Counted from the first letter of the stretch, positions 26,478 to 35,404 are shown. The stretch: DNA of 64,000 nt from Thermotogales bacterium (GCA_003561215.1 PWXG01000060.1:1-64000); one strand, 5' to 3'. Made by a program: numbers and translations. The notes: generated by a model not told the origin, from the sequence alone.

Positions 26478-27346
26478 TCGTTCCTCAACTCTCTGTGAAA
26501 AACGCTCAACCTGATCTCATCCTTTCCCAGAAGACTGAAAAGCCTTTCAGCGATGAAGACAGATCTATGCCTTCCTCCTGTGCATCCAATAGCAATCTTC
26601 ACCTGATTACGTCCCGTCCGTGAAAATTCCTTGATTGTCATTCTGCACAGTGCTATAAGGCACTCGAAGTACGGTTCGAATGCATCATACTGACTTACAT
26701 AGTTTTGAACTCGGCTGTCTTTGCCTGTAAGCTCGGATAGATCCTTTGCATAATACGGGTTGGGTAGAAATCTGGCATCAAACAGAAGGTTAGCATCGTG
26801 CGGAACACCCTCGACGAAGCTGAAACTCTCTATCACGACCCTTATCGGTAGAGACTCAAGGGATTCTGAAGCCACGGCAGCAAGAAGCCGGGTGTGCAAT
26901 TCCTTTATGTCGAGATCAGAAGTGTTGATCACCAGATCCGCCTTTTTGACCAGATCCGTGATCATTGAACGTTCTCTTCTGATGGCTTCCTCCAGTGAGT
27001 AATGCCTTTGGAGAGGATGAGCTCGTCTCGTTTTCGAGTATCTGTAAAAAAGCGCATCATCGTCAGCATCAAGAAAGACCACCCTTACGACTATTCTCTT
27101 GTTAAGTCTTCTGGCATGTCTGACGATTTCATCAACACTCCCGAACTTCATGATAGCCCTGATGTCAACCACAACGGCGAGAGAGGATATCTCGGGGCGA
27201 TCCAGGAGCTCAATCAGGTCAGACATTACCGTTGGCGGGACATTGTCGACGCAGAAGAAGCCGAAGTCCTCAAGAACTCTGACGGCAGAGCTCTTTCCGG
27301 CACCGGACATGCCGGTAAGAATCAGCAGTGTCTTCTTCTCTGTCAT
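26474..27346 (-). CDS. rapZ: RapZ-family nucleotide-binding protein
   Basis: A 290-residue P-loop protein of the RapZ/YvcJ family. Walker A is GMSGAGKS (12-19), followed by FGFFCVDNVPP and a C-terminal domain with IAIGCTGGRHRSVFIAERL. In E. coli RapZ directs decay of the GlmZ small RNA and so controls glucosamine-6-phosphate synthase; outside enterobacteria the RNA partner is unknown. It overlaps murI upstream and yvcK downstream by four bases each. Confidence 0.95.
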   Translation of the reverse strand: MTEKKTLLILTGMSGAGKSSAVRVLEDFGFFCVDNVPPTVMSDLIELLDRPEISSLAVVVDIRAIMKFGSVDEIVRHARRLNKRIVVRVVFLDADDDALFYRYSKTRRAHPLQRHYSLEEAIRRERSMITDLVKKADLVINTSDLDIKELHTRLLAAVASESLESLPIRVVIESFSFVEGVPHDANLLFDARFLPNPYYAKDLSELTGKDSRVQNYVSQYDAFEPYFECLIALCRMTIKEFSRTGRNQVKIAIGCTGGRHRSVFIAERLFSLLGKDEIRLSVFHRELRND

Positions 27347-28173
27347 CCTGCAATATCCCTTTTTCCAGGAGCTTGAAGGAAATCCAGCTGACGTATCGTG
27401 TAAGCAAAATCCTCGACGATCTCCGCTCTGAAAAGACGCTCGCGAAAACTCCTTGCATCTCCGCTAACGTAGAAGAACAGATTTGAAGGGGACGTGCCGG
27501 TCTCCAAAGAAGAATGGGCAGCAAAATCATCAACGACCAGTAGCCCGGGATCGATTATTTCTACCGATGCCCCGAGATACTCGCGGATTACCTTTTCCAG
27601 GAAAGGATAATGCGTGCATCCCATTACGAGAAACTCAGGTTCAAATCGCTTCACTGAAGAGAGATGATGGCTGATAACTGATTCGGCGAGTTTTCCGTAC
27701 CAGATACCTTTTTCGATAACTGGCACGAATAATCTGCACGACTGCTGCATCACACGCTCCGCTTTATCTGAAGCAACAATGGTCCTCAAAAGCGATCCGG
27801 ACTTCACCGTGTTTTCCGTAGCGATTATGGCGAGCGAAACACTTTCGGGAAGCTGTTCATCAACCATTCGGGAAAAGGCTTTCACAGTGCTGAAGTATGG
27901 AATGCCGATGGATGTCTTGTCCGTTTCGTCCAACAACGAGTCCGAAGTATTGCATGCACAGATTACTGCTTTGACCTGTCTGCACAGAAGAAAATTGAGG
28001 ATACCCCTTGCATATGAAACGATCGTTGTCGGAGGCTTGGACCCATACGGTGCCCTGGCAGTGTCTCCAACGTAGTGTATGTTATAGCCTGCGGGGAATC
28101 TACTCAGGAATTCCCTGAGCACTGTCAGACCGCCGATCCCGGAATCAAAGATCCCAATATCTCTATTCTGCAA
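27343..28173 (-). CDS. murI: Glutamate racemase
   Basis: A 276-residue racemase supplying D-glutamate for peptidoglycan. Both catalytic cysteines are present: ACNTSD (Cys74) and MGCTHYPF (Cys186), with the N-terminal IGIFDSGIGGLTVLRE and YVGDTARAPYG signatures. It overlaps zapA by 11 bases and rapZ by four, placing wall precursor synthesis within the division/shape operon. Confidence 0.96.
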   Translation of the reverse strand: MQNRDIGIFDSGIGGLTVLREFLSRFPAGYNIHYVGDTARAPYGSKPPTTIVSYARGILNFLLCRQVKAVICACNTSDSLLDETDKTSIGIPYFSTVKAFSRMVDEQLPESVSLAIIATENTVKSGSLLRTIVASDKAERVMQQSCRLFVPVIEKGIWYGKLAESVISHHLSSVKRFEPEFLVMGCTHYPFLEKVIREYLGASVEIIDPGLLVVDDFAAHSSLETGTSPSNLFFYVSGDARSFRERLFRAEIVEDFAYTIRQLDFLQAPGKRDIAG

Positions 28174-28444
28174 CTCTTCTCTTGCCCCTGTGGTACTGTT
28201 CGAGAATGTTGGAGTACTTGTCTCTCAGTCTCTCAAGCTCATTTCGCGATTTCACAAGATCAGCGGTTATCTCTACCAGCATGGCTGTGAGAACGTATTC
28301 CAGCTCGACTTTGCTCTTGTCGATTTCCAGTTCATCATAAGCCCTGTTGATTTCCTCAAAAACCGCTTTCACGACTTCTTCTGTCTCTGTGGTGTAGAAT
28401 CTGAATTCCCTGTCAGCCAGGCTAAGTATCACGGGTCTTTTCAT
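28163..28444 (-). CDS. zapA: Cell division protein ZapA
   Basis: A 93-residue ZapA-like protein: a short N-terminal beta region (PVILSLADREFRFYTTE) and a long C-terminal helix that forms the coiled coil (VELEYVLTAMLVEITADLVK onward). ZapA bundles FtsZ filaments at midcell. Three bases separate it from the coiled-coil gene upstream and it overlaps murI downstream. The match is by pattern and length; the divergent family makes it less certain than its neighbours. Confidence 0.82.
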   Translation of the reverse strand: MKRPVILSLADREFRFYTTETEEVVKAVFEEINRAYDELEIDKSKVELEYVLTAMLVEITADLVKSRNELERLRDKYSNILEQYHRGKRRVAE

Positions 28445-28447
28445 GAA

Positions 28448-28693
28448 CTACTCTCCTTCAATGCCGCGCATTTCCTGATCAAGTGTCTCCCTTATTCTTG
28501 AGATAACGTTCTCCAGCTTGGACCTGTCTGATTGAAGGGTCTCCTGCAGTTCTTTAACCTGGCTTTCCAGTTCAGCGTTTCTCGCTTCGGCAGCCTCCAG
28601 CTGCGCCCAAAGCTGTTCATTCTCTTTCCGCTGCTTTTCCAGATGCTCAAGGATACTGTCAATGGCAGATTTTAGCTCATCGTGAAGATTCAT
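28448..28693 (-). CDS. Short coiled-coil protein (ZapB-like position)
   Basis: An 81-residue protein that is almost entirely a coiled coil, rich in Glu, Gln, Leu and Arg (QRKENEQLWAQLEAAEARNA). Short all-coiled-coil proteins next to zapA recall ZapB, which binds ZapA, but similarity in such sequences is weak evidence. ATG 28693 follows a G-rich ribosome binding site; the 34 codons of open frame upstream include the promoter and are excluded. It is the first gene of the long operon ending in the mutL-like gene. Confidence 0.72.
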   Translation of the reverse strand: MNLHDELKSAIDSILEHLEKQRKENEQLWAQLEAAEARNAELESQVKELQETLQSDRSKLENVISRIRETLDQEMRGIEGE

Positions 28694-28714
28694 CAAACCA
28701 CCCCCCTGCTCCGA

Positions 28715-28723
28715 ATTATAGCA
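28715..28723 (-). promoter_or_regulatory. Extended -10 promoter for the zapA-murI-lysS operon
   Basis: On the minus strand TGC-TATAAT forms a perfect extended -10, 22 bases before the first gene's ATG. No -35 is recognisable. It is the only promoter-like element I see for the ~8.4 kb operon. Confidence 0.6.
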
Positions 28724-29044
28724 TCTTTGGGACAGGTCGTTTCTTCTGGCTTGTGGCAAGACCGTAGTGTTGTAAGGAAGGCATACACTCGACATGATAA
28801 GAACGCTTTGTAGTACGTTGCAATTAGGTGATTTCCGGTTTAGCAGTATTTGAAGGACACCTTCATCAGGTCCGGTATGTCTTCAGGGTGCGGAGGTCTG
28901 GCGACAGCCGAAAGAGCTTGCCACAAGAAAAAACAGGAAGTCTCCTTCAACTTCCTGTTGCTTCGGACACTGTTCCAGTTACTTGCTATCCGAGCAAATC
29001 AGCAGTTGGCATAATAGAATAGCCAACAAGCCCATACGGGATTC
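28724..29044. other. Non-coding gap between zapB-like and flavin reductase genes
   Basis: About 320 bases with no convincing gene on either strand. It holds the terminator of the flavin reductase gene (28926-28959) and the region upstream of the zapA operon promoter. No tRNA, small RNA fold or decayed gene could be recognised. Confidence 0.5.
28926..28959 (-). terminator. Rho-independent terminator of the flavin reductase gene
   Basis: Read on the minus strand, AACAGGAAGT and ACTTCCTGTT form a 10 bp perfect stem around an eight-base loop, followed by a T-run. It lies about 85 bases after the gene's stop. Confidence 0.8.
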
Positions 29045-29494
29045 TCACAGCAGCCTGCCTTCACCATACAGTAGCGGCTTCGAATCCTTCATAACCTTCT
29101 GGTGCATGACCTCGCCCACGAATATCGTATGATCTCCAGCATTTGTCTTTCCCCTGGTTCTGCATTCAATGAAAGCAAGGGAACCAGGGAGTATCGGCAC
29201 ATCGTTTTCACTCAGCTTGTATTCTATTCCGTCAAATTTGTTGTAATACCTTCCGGTCTTCGAACCAAATATGCTTACCGTTTTGCGGGCATCGGGAAGC
29301 ATTATGCAAACACCGAATAAATCAGTCAGACTCATCAACTCGTGCGTATACCGCTGTTTTCCTATTGACACAGCAATCATAGGTGGTTCGAGCGAAACAC
29401 GTGTAGCCCATGCCACTGCACAGCCGTTCATCTTTCCCCATGCATTCACAGTGACTATTGTTGTGCTTGTGTAAAGCTTCCCCAGTGCGTCCAT
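29045..29494 (-). CDS. Flavin reductase-like, FMN-binding protein
   Basis: A 149-residue split-barrel protein of the flavin reductase/flavoredoxin group: TSTTIVTVNAWGKMNGCAVA, EPPMIAVSIGKQRYTHELM and AFIECRTRGKTNAGDHTIFV mark the FMN-binding fold. Such proteins pass electrons through FMN in anaerobes. AGGAGGAAAACAT precedes ATG. A single-gene unit with its own promoter and terminator; no obvious electron-transfer partner is adjacent. Confidence 0.9.
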   Translation of the reverse strand: MDALGKLYTSTTIVTVNAWGKMNGCAVAWATRVSLEPPMIAVSIGKQRYTHELMSLTDLFGVCIMLPDARKTVSIFGSKTGRYYNKFDGIEYKLSENDVPILPGSLAFIECRTRGKTNAGDHTIFVGEVMHQKVMKDSKPLLYGEGRLL

Positions 29495-29678
29495 ATGTTT
29501 TCCTCCTCTGACAGCTTTGCTGATTTGACCGACGATAATCGTACCACAGACCTGCTATATGAGCTAACTGAAAAGAGGACATTCTGAGAATCTCAACGAT
29601 TGACCCAAGATCTCGAAATAAGCCAACAAAACCCGCGAGATTCGTTACAGTTCTCGGCAGGTCGCTGTTCTCGCATGT

Positions 29679-29687
29679 AGTATAACA
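29679..29687 (-). promoter_or_regulatory. Extended -10 promoter for the flavin reductase gene
   Basis: Minus-strand TGT-TATACT stands about 185 bases upstream of the gene in an otherwise empty spacer. The long leader this implies has no structure I can identify. Confidence 0.4.
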
Positions 29688-29733
29688 CAAGAACCTACTC
29701 AAAAATGACCGGACCATCCGGTCTCGAAGGCTT

Positions 29734-30378
29734 TCAGCCCTGAATAGCTGGTTTCTCAATTGCTCCGACGTTATCATTGTCGTGAAAGAATACCTTGACA
29801 TTCGAAAATCCCAATCCCATGAGAAAACCTTTGAAGAAATTCCTGGCGCTGTCTTGAGCGGTCTCCATTAAACCATCTTTCAAGCAAGCTTCTCTGACTT
29901 CCTTCTCGATTTGTGGCATCGAACGCTGGATAAGGGCAAACCTGTCCTCTCCACGAATGAAATCGCCCAATTTGATCAGAATCCCACTTTGGTTAATCAC
30001 TCTTGCTTCAGCAAAACTCGGAAGTGGAATGGCTGGTTCAAGCTTGGGAGAGGGTAGTGTTATGCTCACGGAATCATCACCGCGCACGCTCACATTGAGA
30101 TCTTCTGATTTGAGAGAGCGCAGGTCGATATAGCCCCTTATGCTGACAGGAACAACAAGCACCAGGTTTCTCATTGCAATCGGAAGGACACTTCTGAGTA
30201 TGGGAAGATTGCTGACCTCAGTGATGTGCCTGACGGTCAGTCTGGCTGTCGTCAATTCCGATATCCTCTCTATCCGCCCGAGAATGCTGCTGCTAGTGAC
30301 GACAGTCTTCCTGCGCAGCAAGAACACGAGCATCACGACAAGAACAAGAGCCAGAATAACAACTATCAACATGTCCAT
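29734..30378 (-). CDS. DUF4230 family membrane-anchored protein
   Basis: A 214-residue protein with one N-terminal membrane helix (about 3-23) and a C-terminal domain typical of DUF4230: ELTTARLTVRHI, a stretch resembling VPVSIRGYIDL, and the closing FFKGFLMGLGFSNVKVFFHD. The function of the family is unknown. AAGGAGGATGTCGT precedes ATG 30378; thirteen codons of open frame upstream are excluded. It ends about 240 bases from the flavin reductase start, so co-transcription is doubtful. Confidence 0.82.
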   Translation of the reverse strand: MDMLIVVILALVLVVMLVFLLRRKTVVTSSSILGRIERISELTTARLTVRHITEVSNLPILRSVLPIAMRNLVLVVPVSIRGYIDLRSLKSEDLNVSVRGDDSVSITLPSPKLEPAIPLPSFAEARVINQSGILIKLGDFIRGEDRFALIQRSMPQIEKEVREACLKDGLMETAQDSARNFFKGFLMGLGFSNVKVFFHDNDNVGAIEKPAIQG

Positions 30379-30542
30379 ACGACATCCTCCTTCTGCACAA
30401 CCTCTCAAGACTATCATAATACCTGCAAGAAACGCGCTGGAACAAACAGCAACAGAATCGCCTGCATGGTATATTTAAGATAAGACGATGTGCGGATTTC
30501 AGGAAAGACGACAAACAAATTGGATAAGCGGAGGTGCAAGAA

Positions 30543-31685
30543 GTGGCAAGACTTGTCAGAAAAGAGTATTTGCTTGCTCCAGGACCAACTCCTGTGCCAA
30601 ACGGGGTATCTCTGGAGGGAGCCCGAGAAACGATTCACCATCGAACCCCGCAATTCAAGAAAATTATGGACGAAGCAATCGAGGGTACCAAGTATGTGTT
30701 CCAGACTGCAAATGATCTATTCTTGATCGCCAGCTCTGGAACTGGTGCAATGGAAATGGCCGTGGCGAACCTCGTTTCGCCTGGTGAGAAAGCTGTGGTG
30801 ATCTCTGTAGGTAAGTTTGGAGAGCGCTGGGAGAAACTTTGCAAAGTTTTTGGTGCAGACGTGGCAGTTATCAGAAAGGAATACGGGGATTTTGTATCCG
30901 CTGAAGAACTCGAAGACTTTCTCAACAAGAACAGCAGTGCATCGGTGGTATTCGCGACACTTAGTGAGACTTCTACAGGAACGGTCATGAACGTAGAGGG
31001 GTTCTCATCGGTAGCGAAGAAACACGACGCCCTGTTAGCTGTTGATTGCATAAGCGGTCTAGTCGCTGAACCGATGAAGGCTGATGAATGGGGACTGGAT
31101 GTAGTTGTGGCAGGATCACAGAAGGGCTTCATGCTCCCTCCAGGTTTGGCATACGCTTCTTTCAACGAGAGAGCCCTGCAAAAAGCCGAAGAAGTCACAT
31201 CTCCGAGGTTCTACTTTGATGTGAGAGCGTACGCGAAGGACCCTGCACCATGGACGCCAGCTGTCAATTTGATCTACCAGCAACGAGCAGCTGTGAAACT
31301 TCTGAAGGAGGAAGGAATCGAGAACATTTGGGAACGTCATGCTGTTCTGGCTGAAGCCACCAGAAAAGGCGTAGCAGCGCTCAATCTTGAGCTCTTCTCG
31401 AAACGTCCAGGTAACGTTCTTACAGCCGTTAAGGTACCTGACGGAGTTGATGGAGGGAAAATCGTCTCAATAATGCGTGATGAGTATGGTGTTACAATTG
31501 CCGGTGGTCAGGGCACCATGAAGGGGAAGATCTTCCGGATCTCCCATCTTGGTTATGTGAGCGGATTTGATATAGTGGTCGCGTTTACCGCCCTCGAAAA
31601 AGTCCTTCGAAGACTGGGCCATTCTGTTCCTTTTGGGGCCGGTGCCGCTGGTGTTATGAAGCATCTCGAAAAGGAGGGCTGCTAA
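30543..31685 (+). CDS. Class V aminotransferase, serine biosynthesis type
   Basis: A 380-residue PLP-dependent class V aminotransferase. N-terminal signature YLLAPGPTPVP, PLP-binding SSGTGAMEMAV, DCISGL, and the Schiff-base lysine in AGSQKGFMLPPG (Lys194). It resembles serine-glyoxylate/alanine-glyoxylate aminotransferases; in Thermotogae and archaea such enzymes next to serA are believed to act as phosphoserine or serine aminotransferase. GGAGG lies seven bases before GTG 30543; the open frame's earlier GTG (30534) is within that site. The stop overlaps the serA start by one base. Confidence 0.9.
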   Translation: MARLVRKEYLLAPGPTPVPNGVSLEGARETIHHRTPQFKKIMDEAIEGTKYVFQTANDLFLIASSGTGAMEMAVANLVSPGEKAVVISVGKFGERWEKLCKVFGADVAVIRKEYGDFVSAEELEDFLNKNSSASVVFATLSETSTGTVMNVEGFSSVAKKHDALLAVDCISGLVAEPMKADEWGLDVVVAGSQKGFMLPPGLAYASFNERALQKAEEVTSPRFYFDVRAYAKDPAPWTPAVNLIYQQRAAVKLLKEEGIENIWERHAVLAEATRKGVAALNLELFSKRPGNVLTAVKVPDGVDGGKIVSIMRDEYGVTIAGGQGTMKGKIFRISHLGYVSGFDIVVAFTALEKVLRRLGHSVPFGAGAAGVMKHLEKEGC

Positions 31686-32602
31686 TGCTTCGCCTTCACG
31701 TGAACGATCCGCTTGCGGATGATGCCATGAGGATTCTTGAAGAGTCTGGTGTATTCGAAATAACCTCGAAACACCTTGAAGGGCAGCAGTTGCTCGATGA
31801 AGTTGCAGAAGTCGAGTTCCTGGTGGTACGGAGTGCTACAAAGGTCACTGAGAAAGTTCTTGCAGCTGGCAAGAAACTCAAAGTCGTGGGGAGAGCAGGT
31901 GCGGGACTGGACAATATTGACGTGCAGACTGCCCGAGCCAAGAATATAGCTGTATACAATACTCCCGGAGCAAATTCTACTTCTGTCGCAGAATTGGCGA
32001 TTGGTCTTCTCCTCGCACTGATGAGACATATTCCTCGCGGAACTGCCGGAATCAAGGACGGAAAGTGGGAGAAGAAACAACTCAAAGGAAATGAGATTTC
32101 CGGCAAGATCCTGGGAATTATCGGATACGGTTCAGTCGGCAGACAGGTAGCGAAAATGGCTGGGGCATTTGATATGAAGGTGCTGGTCTACGATCCCTTT
32201 GCTACGGTGGAGGAAGCTGATCAGGTCAGCAGTCTTGACGATCTGCTTGAGGTTTCAGATGTTGTGTCGGTTCACGTTCCGCTCAGCCCGGATACCAGAA
32301 ATCTCCTGGATTCCTCGGCAATCGGCAAGATGAAGAAGGGCGCAGTTCTGATCAACACAGCACGCGGTGGTATTGTCAATGAAGAAGCGCTCTACGATTC
32401 GTTGATATCAGCTAAGATTGGTGGTGCCGGGATGGACGTCTTTGAAGTCGAACCGCCTACCGATGAGCTTCGACGAAGATTGGTCGGCCTTGATAACGTT
32501 GTCTGTACACCTCATATTGGTGCAAGCACCGCGGAAGCGCAGAAACGTGTGGGCCTGGAAATGGCCAGTATCCTCGTTGATGTCGCAAAGAGCATGGTAT
32601 AA
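31685..32602 (+). CDS. serA: D-3-phosphoglycerate dehydrogenase, short form
   Basis: A 305-residue NAD-dependent 2-hydroxyacid dehydrogenase, first step of serine synthesis from 3-phosphoglycerate. Rossmann motif GIIGYGSVGRQV, GRAGAGLDNID, catalytic region NTARGGIVNEEAL and CTPHIGAST (catalytic His) are intact. It lacks the C-terminal ACT regulatory domain, so serine feedback of the E. coli type is not expected. TAATG overlap with the aminotransferase shows a two-gene operon; its last codons contain the ferredoxin promoter. Confidence 0.94.
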   Translation: MLRLHVNDPLADDAMRILEESGVFEITSKHLEGQQLLDEVAEVEFLVVRSATKVTEKVLAAGKKLKVVGRAGAGLDNIDVQTARAKNIAVYNTPGANSTSVAELAIGLLLALMRHIPRGTAGIKDGKWEKKQLKGNEISGKILGIIGYGSVGRQVAKMAGAFDMKVLVYDPFATVEEADQVSSLDDLLEVSDVVSVHVPLSPDTRNLLDSSAIGKMKKGAVLINTARGGIVNEEALYDSLISAKIGGAGMDVFEVEPPTDELRRRLVGLDNVVCTPHIGASTAEAQKRVGLEMASILVDVAKSMV

Positions 32603-32603
32603 T
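32595..32603 (+). promoter_or_regulatory. Extended -10 promoter for ferredoxin within the serA stop
   Basis: TGG-TATAAT spans the last codons of serA (its TAA stop is part of the TATAAT). It lies 29 bases before the ferredoxin ATG, a normal distance for a leader with the GGAGGTG site between. Confidence 0.55.
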
Positions 32604-32610
32604 AGCTTGA

Positions 32611-32811
<201 letters not shown>

Positions 32812-32826
32812 CTGGACTCTTTTCAC

Positions 32827-32855
32827 AGGGCGGGATTTCCCGCCCTTCTTTCTTT
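32827..32855 (+). terminator. Rho-independent terminator of ferredoxin
   Basis: AGGGCGGG (32827-32834) and CCCGCCCT (32839-32846) enclose ATTT; a T-rich tract follows. A strong intrinsic terminator. Confidence 0.88.
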
Positions 32856-33172
32856 CTGCAGCTCCAACATCAGCAAAGATTAACACTACTTTCAGAGATT
32901 TCACATTAATATCGGCATGTTGGACGCCATTGACTACCTGGTCACATATCCCGCCTATTTTTGCATAGTCTTCATTAGTTCAAATTCTTTTACAATCACA
33001 TGTTGGGGTGAACATCCCAAACTACCCTGAAGGTAGTGGCACACAAATTTTGTCCGTTCTATCTGCAGCTCCTTTCTGATATGATCAACATACTGAGTTT
33101 CACCCTCTTCTTAATTCCTTGGTTTCCTTATTCGGTCGTCTTCAGCAGTAGAAAGGCTTTCTGGAGGTTTCT
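32856..33172. other. Non-coding region upstream of dnaA
   Basis: About 315 bases without a gene. It contains an extended -10 for dnaA (33077-33085), and an ACTACC-like motif occurs four times: TGACTACCTGG near 32927, AACTACCCTG near 33029, its reverse complement near 33040, and a looser ACTACTTTC near 32885. Two of these face each other as CTACC-CTGAA-GGTAG. No rpmH, small RNA or clear AT-rich unwinding element is visible, so an origin cannot be claimed. Confidence 0.45.
33077..33085 (+). promoter_or_regulatory. Extended -10 promoter for dnaA
   Basis: TGA-TATGAT lies 87 bases before the GTG start of dnaA, without a recognisable -35. Confidence 0.45.
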
Positions 33173-34510
33173 GTGTCGCAGAAAATTATCGATACGCTTA
33201 GGGATTCTGTCCCTAAGAAGACCTGGAATAACTGGTTCTCCACCTTGAAAGTAAAGACAGTGAGCCACGACAAGGTTGAGATGACTGTTGCCAACCTTTT
33301 CATCAAGGATTGGTTACAGTCCAAGTTTTCAGGTGAGATAGCCACTGCTATTAGAGCCGCAACCGGACGAGAGCTGCCGTTCGAAATCTACGACAATGCC
33401 GGGCCAGAGAAGAAGGACGTAGAAACTCAGTCCAATGATTCCCTCGTTAGGAAACGTCCGCTACAGTTATCTGCACTCAATGAGGACTGCACATTCGAGA
33501 CATTCCAAGTAGGCGAGGAAAACCGCTTTCTCGTGGAAGCAGCAAAGGAAATATGTGCTTCTCCCGGCTCTTACAACCCCTTTTTCATATTTGGTGGTGT
33601 TGGTCTTGGAAAGACTCACTTAATGCAGGCAACAGCAAGGCGAACGATGGAACGTCATCCGGAAATGCGTGTTATGTATGTGACCAGCGAGCAGTTCATG
33701 AACGAGATGATTGTATCAATCAAGAGTGATTCCGTACATAAGTTTCGCGAGGAATACCGAAGAAAGGTGGACATGCTGTTGATCGATGATATTCAGTTTC
33801 TTATCGGCAAAAAGGGTGTTCAGAACGAATTTTTTCACACATTCAATCATCTTCACAATACCGGCAAACAGCTTGTCATATGCTCTGATCGTTCTCCTGA
33901 GGAGCTGGACGGTTTTCACGAGCGCTACGTGTCGCGTTTTCAGATGGGTCTTACAATCAAAATCGCTGAACCTTCTCTCGAAACAAGGTTTCGAATATCA
34001 AAAGGTCTTGCGCTGAGAGAGAATACTGACCTTGCTGACGAGATAGCCTGGTTTCTTGCCGACAACGTGGACGCCAACGTCAGGCGTTTGCGTGGAGCCA
34101 TCATAAAGATGATCATCCAGTCAAGGGTTTACAGCCTGAAGATTGATCTCTCTCTTGCCACGGAAGTACTCAGGAGTATGAACATCGGAGCTTTTGCTGG
34201 TCAAGCAGAATCTCCCGTCGACCAACTCTTTTCAAGTGTCCAGAAGCTGACGGGGCTTTCAAGAAAAGACATTATCTCCCCTCACAGAGGCGCAGAGAAA
34301 GTTCTTGCAAGACAGCTAATTACATACGGCATGAAGGAGCACCTTGGAAGAGCGGTGAGCGAAATATCCTCAGTTGTCCAGCGTAAGCATTCTACAGTGA
34401 TTCACGCATTGCGAAAGACAGAACAGGCTATCAAGAATGGAAACAGTCACCTATCGGATCTCACAGAGAAGCTTTCGCAGCTACTCACTTCAAGATCCAA
34501 AGCGAGCTAA
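33173..34510 (+). CDS. dnaA: Chromosomal replication initiator DnaA
   Basis: A 445-residue initiator. Domain I (KTWNNWFSTLKV), AAA+ domain with Walker A GGVGLGKT (141-148) and Walker B LLIDDIQFL (Asp205, Asp206), and domain IV helix-turn-helix (SEISSVVQRKHSTVIHALRK). It binds DnaA boxes and melts the origin. GGAGG precedes the GTG start. dnaN, rpmH and gyrA are not adjacent, unlike the common dnaA locus; the gene stands alone between ferredoxin and a convergent nucleoside phosphorylase. Confidence 0.97.
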   Translation: MSQKIIDTLRDSVPKKTWNNWFSTLKVKTVSHDKVEMTVANLFIKDWLQSKFSGEIATAIRAATGRELPFEIYDNAGPEKKDVETQSNDSLVRKRPLQLSALNEDCTFETFQVGEENRFLVEAAKEICASPGSYNPFFIFGGVGLGKTHLMQATARRTMERHPEMRVMYVTSEQFMNEMIVSIKSDSVHKFREEYRRKVDMLLIDDIQFLIGKKGVQNEFFHTFNHLHNTGKQLVICSDRSPEELDGFHERYVSRFQMGLTIKIAEPSLETRFRISKGLALRENTDLADEIAWFLADNVDANVRRLRGAIIKMIIQSRVYSLKIDLSLATEVLRSMNIGAFAGQAESPVDQLFSSVQKLTGLSRKDIISPHRGAEKVLARQLITYGMKEHLGRAVSEISSVVQRKHSTVIHALRKTEQAIKNGNSHLSDLTEKLSQLLTSRSKAS

Positions 34511-34546
34511 CAAATCACTTTGTGTGATCAATCAACGATTGCCTCG

Positions 34547-35404
34547 CTAGTCTTCACTGAGACGCTTAATGACCCTCAAAATGATTGAAGAGATCTTAGA
34601 ACCAGTCTGTTTTGCAACCTGAAGGACTTCTTCGGCAGTCAAAGGCTTCAGATCCTCCGGGACAGCCCTATCGGTTATTGCCGATATGCCGAGAACCCTC
34701 ATTCCTGCATGGTTCGCAACGATTACTTCCGGAACAGTCGACATCCCAACTGCTTCCGCACCAAATCTGCGGAGCATTCTCAGTTCTGCGGGAGTCTCAA
34801 AATTTGGCCCGGAAACGGCTACATATACTCCTTCGTACACTCCGATCCCGAGCTCTTTTGCTGCTTCCAATGCCGTATCAATCAGATCTCGGTCATAGGG
34901 TTCACTCATGTCCGGAAACCTTGGACCCCAATCATCTACATTGGGGCCTATGAGGGGGCTGTCTCCCATGAAGTTGATTTGATCGCGTATGACCATAGGA
35001 TGACCGACGTCGAAACTGGGATCGAGGCCGCCAGAAGCATTTGTGATTATCATGGTCTCAACACCCAATTCTTGCATTACCCTGACGGGAAAGGTGACCG
35101 TCCGCATTGAGTAGCCTTCGTAGTAGTGAGAGCGTCCACTCATGAGCATTGTCGGTTGGCCGGAGATCTCCCCGAACAAAAGCTCTCCCTTATGTCCGGG
35201 TGCTGTTGAGGTTGGGAAACCGGGTACTTCATCGTAAGGAATAACATAAGCCTCCTCCAGGCTCTGGGATATGTCTCCCAATCCAGATCCAAGAATTACT
35301 GAGACTTTCGGGGGTTGCTTCACCTTCTGTTCGATAAACTTAGCGGCCTTCTTCACGTTTTCCACGTAACCTGCAATTTCCTCTTCGAGTGTACTGAGCT
35401 TCAT
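34547..35404 (-). CDS. punA: Purine nucleoside phosphorylase, class I
   Basis: A 285-residue phosphorylase splitting purine nucleosides with phosphate to base and ribose 1-phosphate. Signature segments: VILGSGLGD, SGRSHYYEGY, ITNASGGLDPSFDVGHPM, and FETPAELRMLRRFGAEAVGM with the purine-binding Glu. GGAGGGG precedes ATG 35404; 33 codons of upstream open frame contain the promoter and are dropped. It converges with dnaA, with only 36 bases between their ends. Confidence 0.95.
   Translation of the reverse strand: MKLSTLEEEIAGYVENVKKAAKFIEQKVKQPPKVSVILGSGLGDISQSLEEAYVIPYDEVPGFPTSTAPGHKGELLFGEISGQPTMLMSGRSHYYEGYSMRTVTFPVRVMQELGVETMIITNASGGLDPSFDVGHPMVIRDQINFMGDSPLIGPNVDDWGPRFPDMSEPYDRDLIDTALEAAKELGIGVYEGVYVAVSGPNFETPAELRMLRRFGAEAVGMSTVPEVIVANHAGMRVLGISAITDRAVPEDLKPLTAEEVLQVAKQTGSKISSIILRVIKRLSED

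Noticed and set aside
28800-28930. A decayed gene or small RNA left of the flavin reductase terminator
   Set aside because: No frame gave recognisable protein similarity and no extended pairing was seen besides the terminator.
34511-34546. Bidirectional terminator between dnaA and the nucleoside phosphorylase
   Set aside because: Only a 5 bp ATCAC/GTGAT stem without a T-run is visible, too weak to list.
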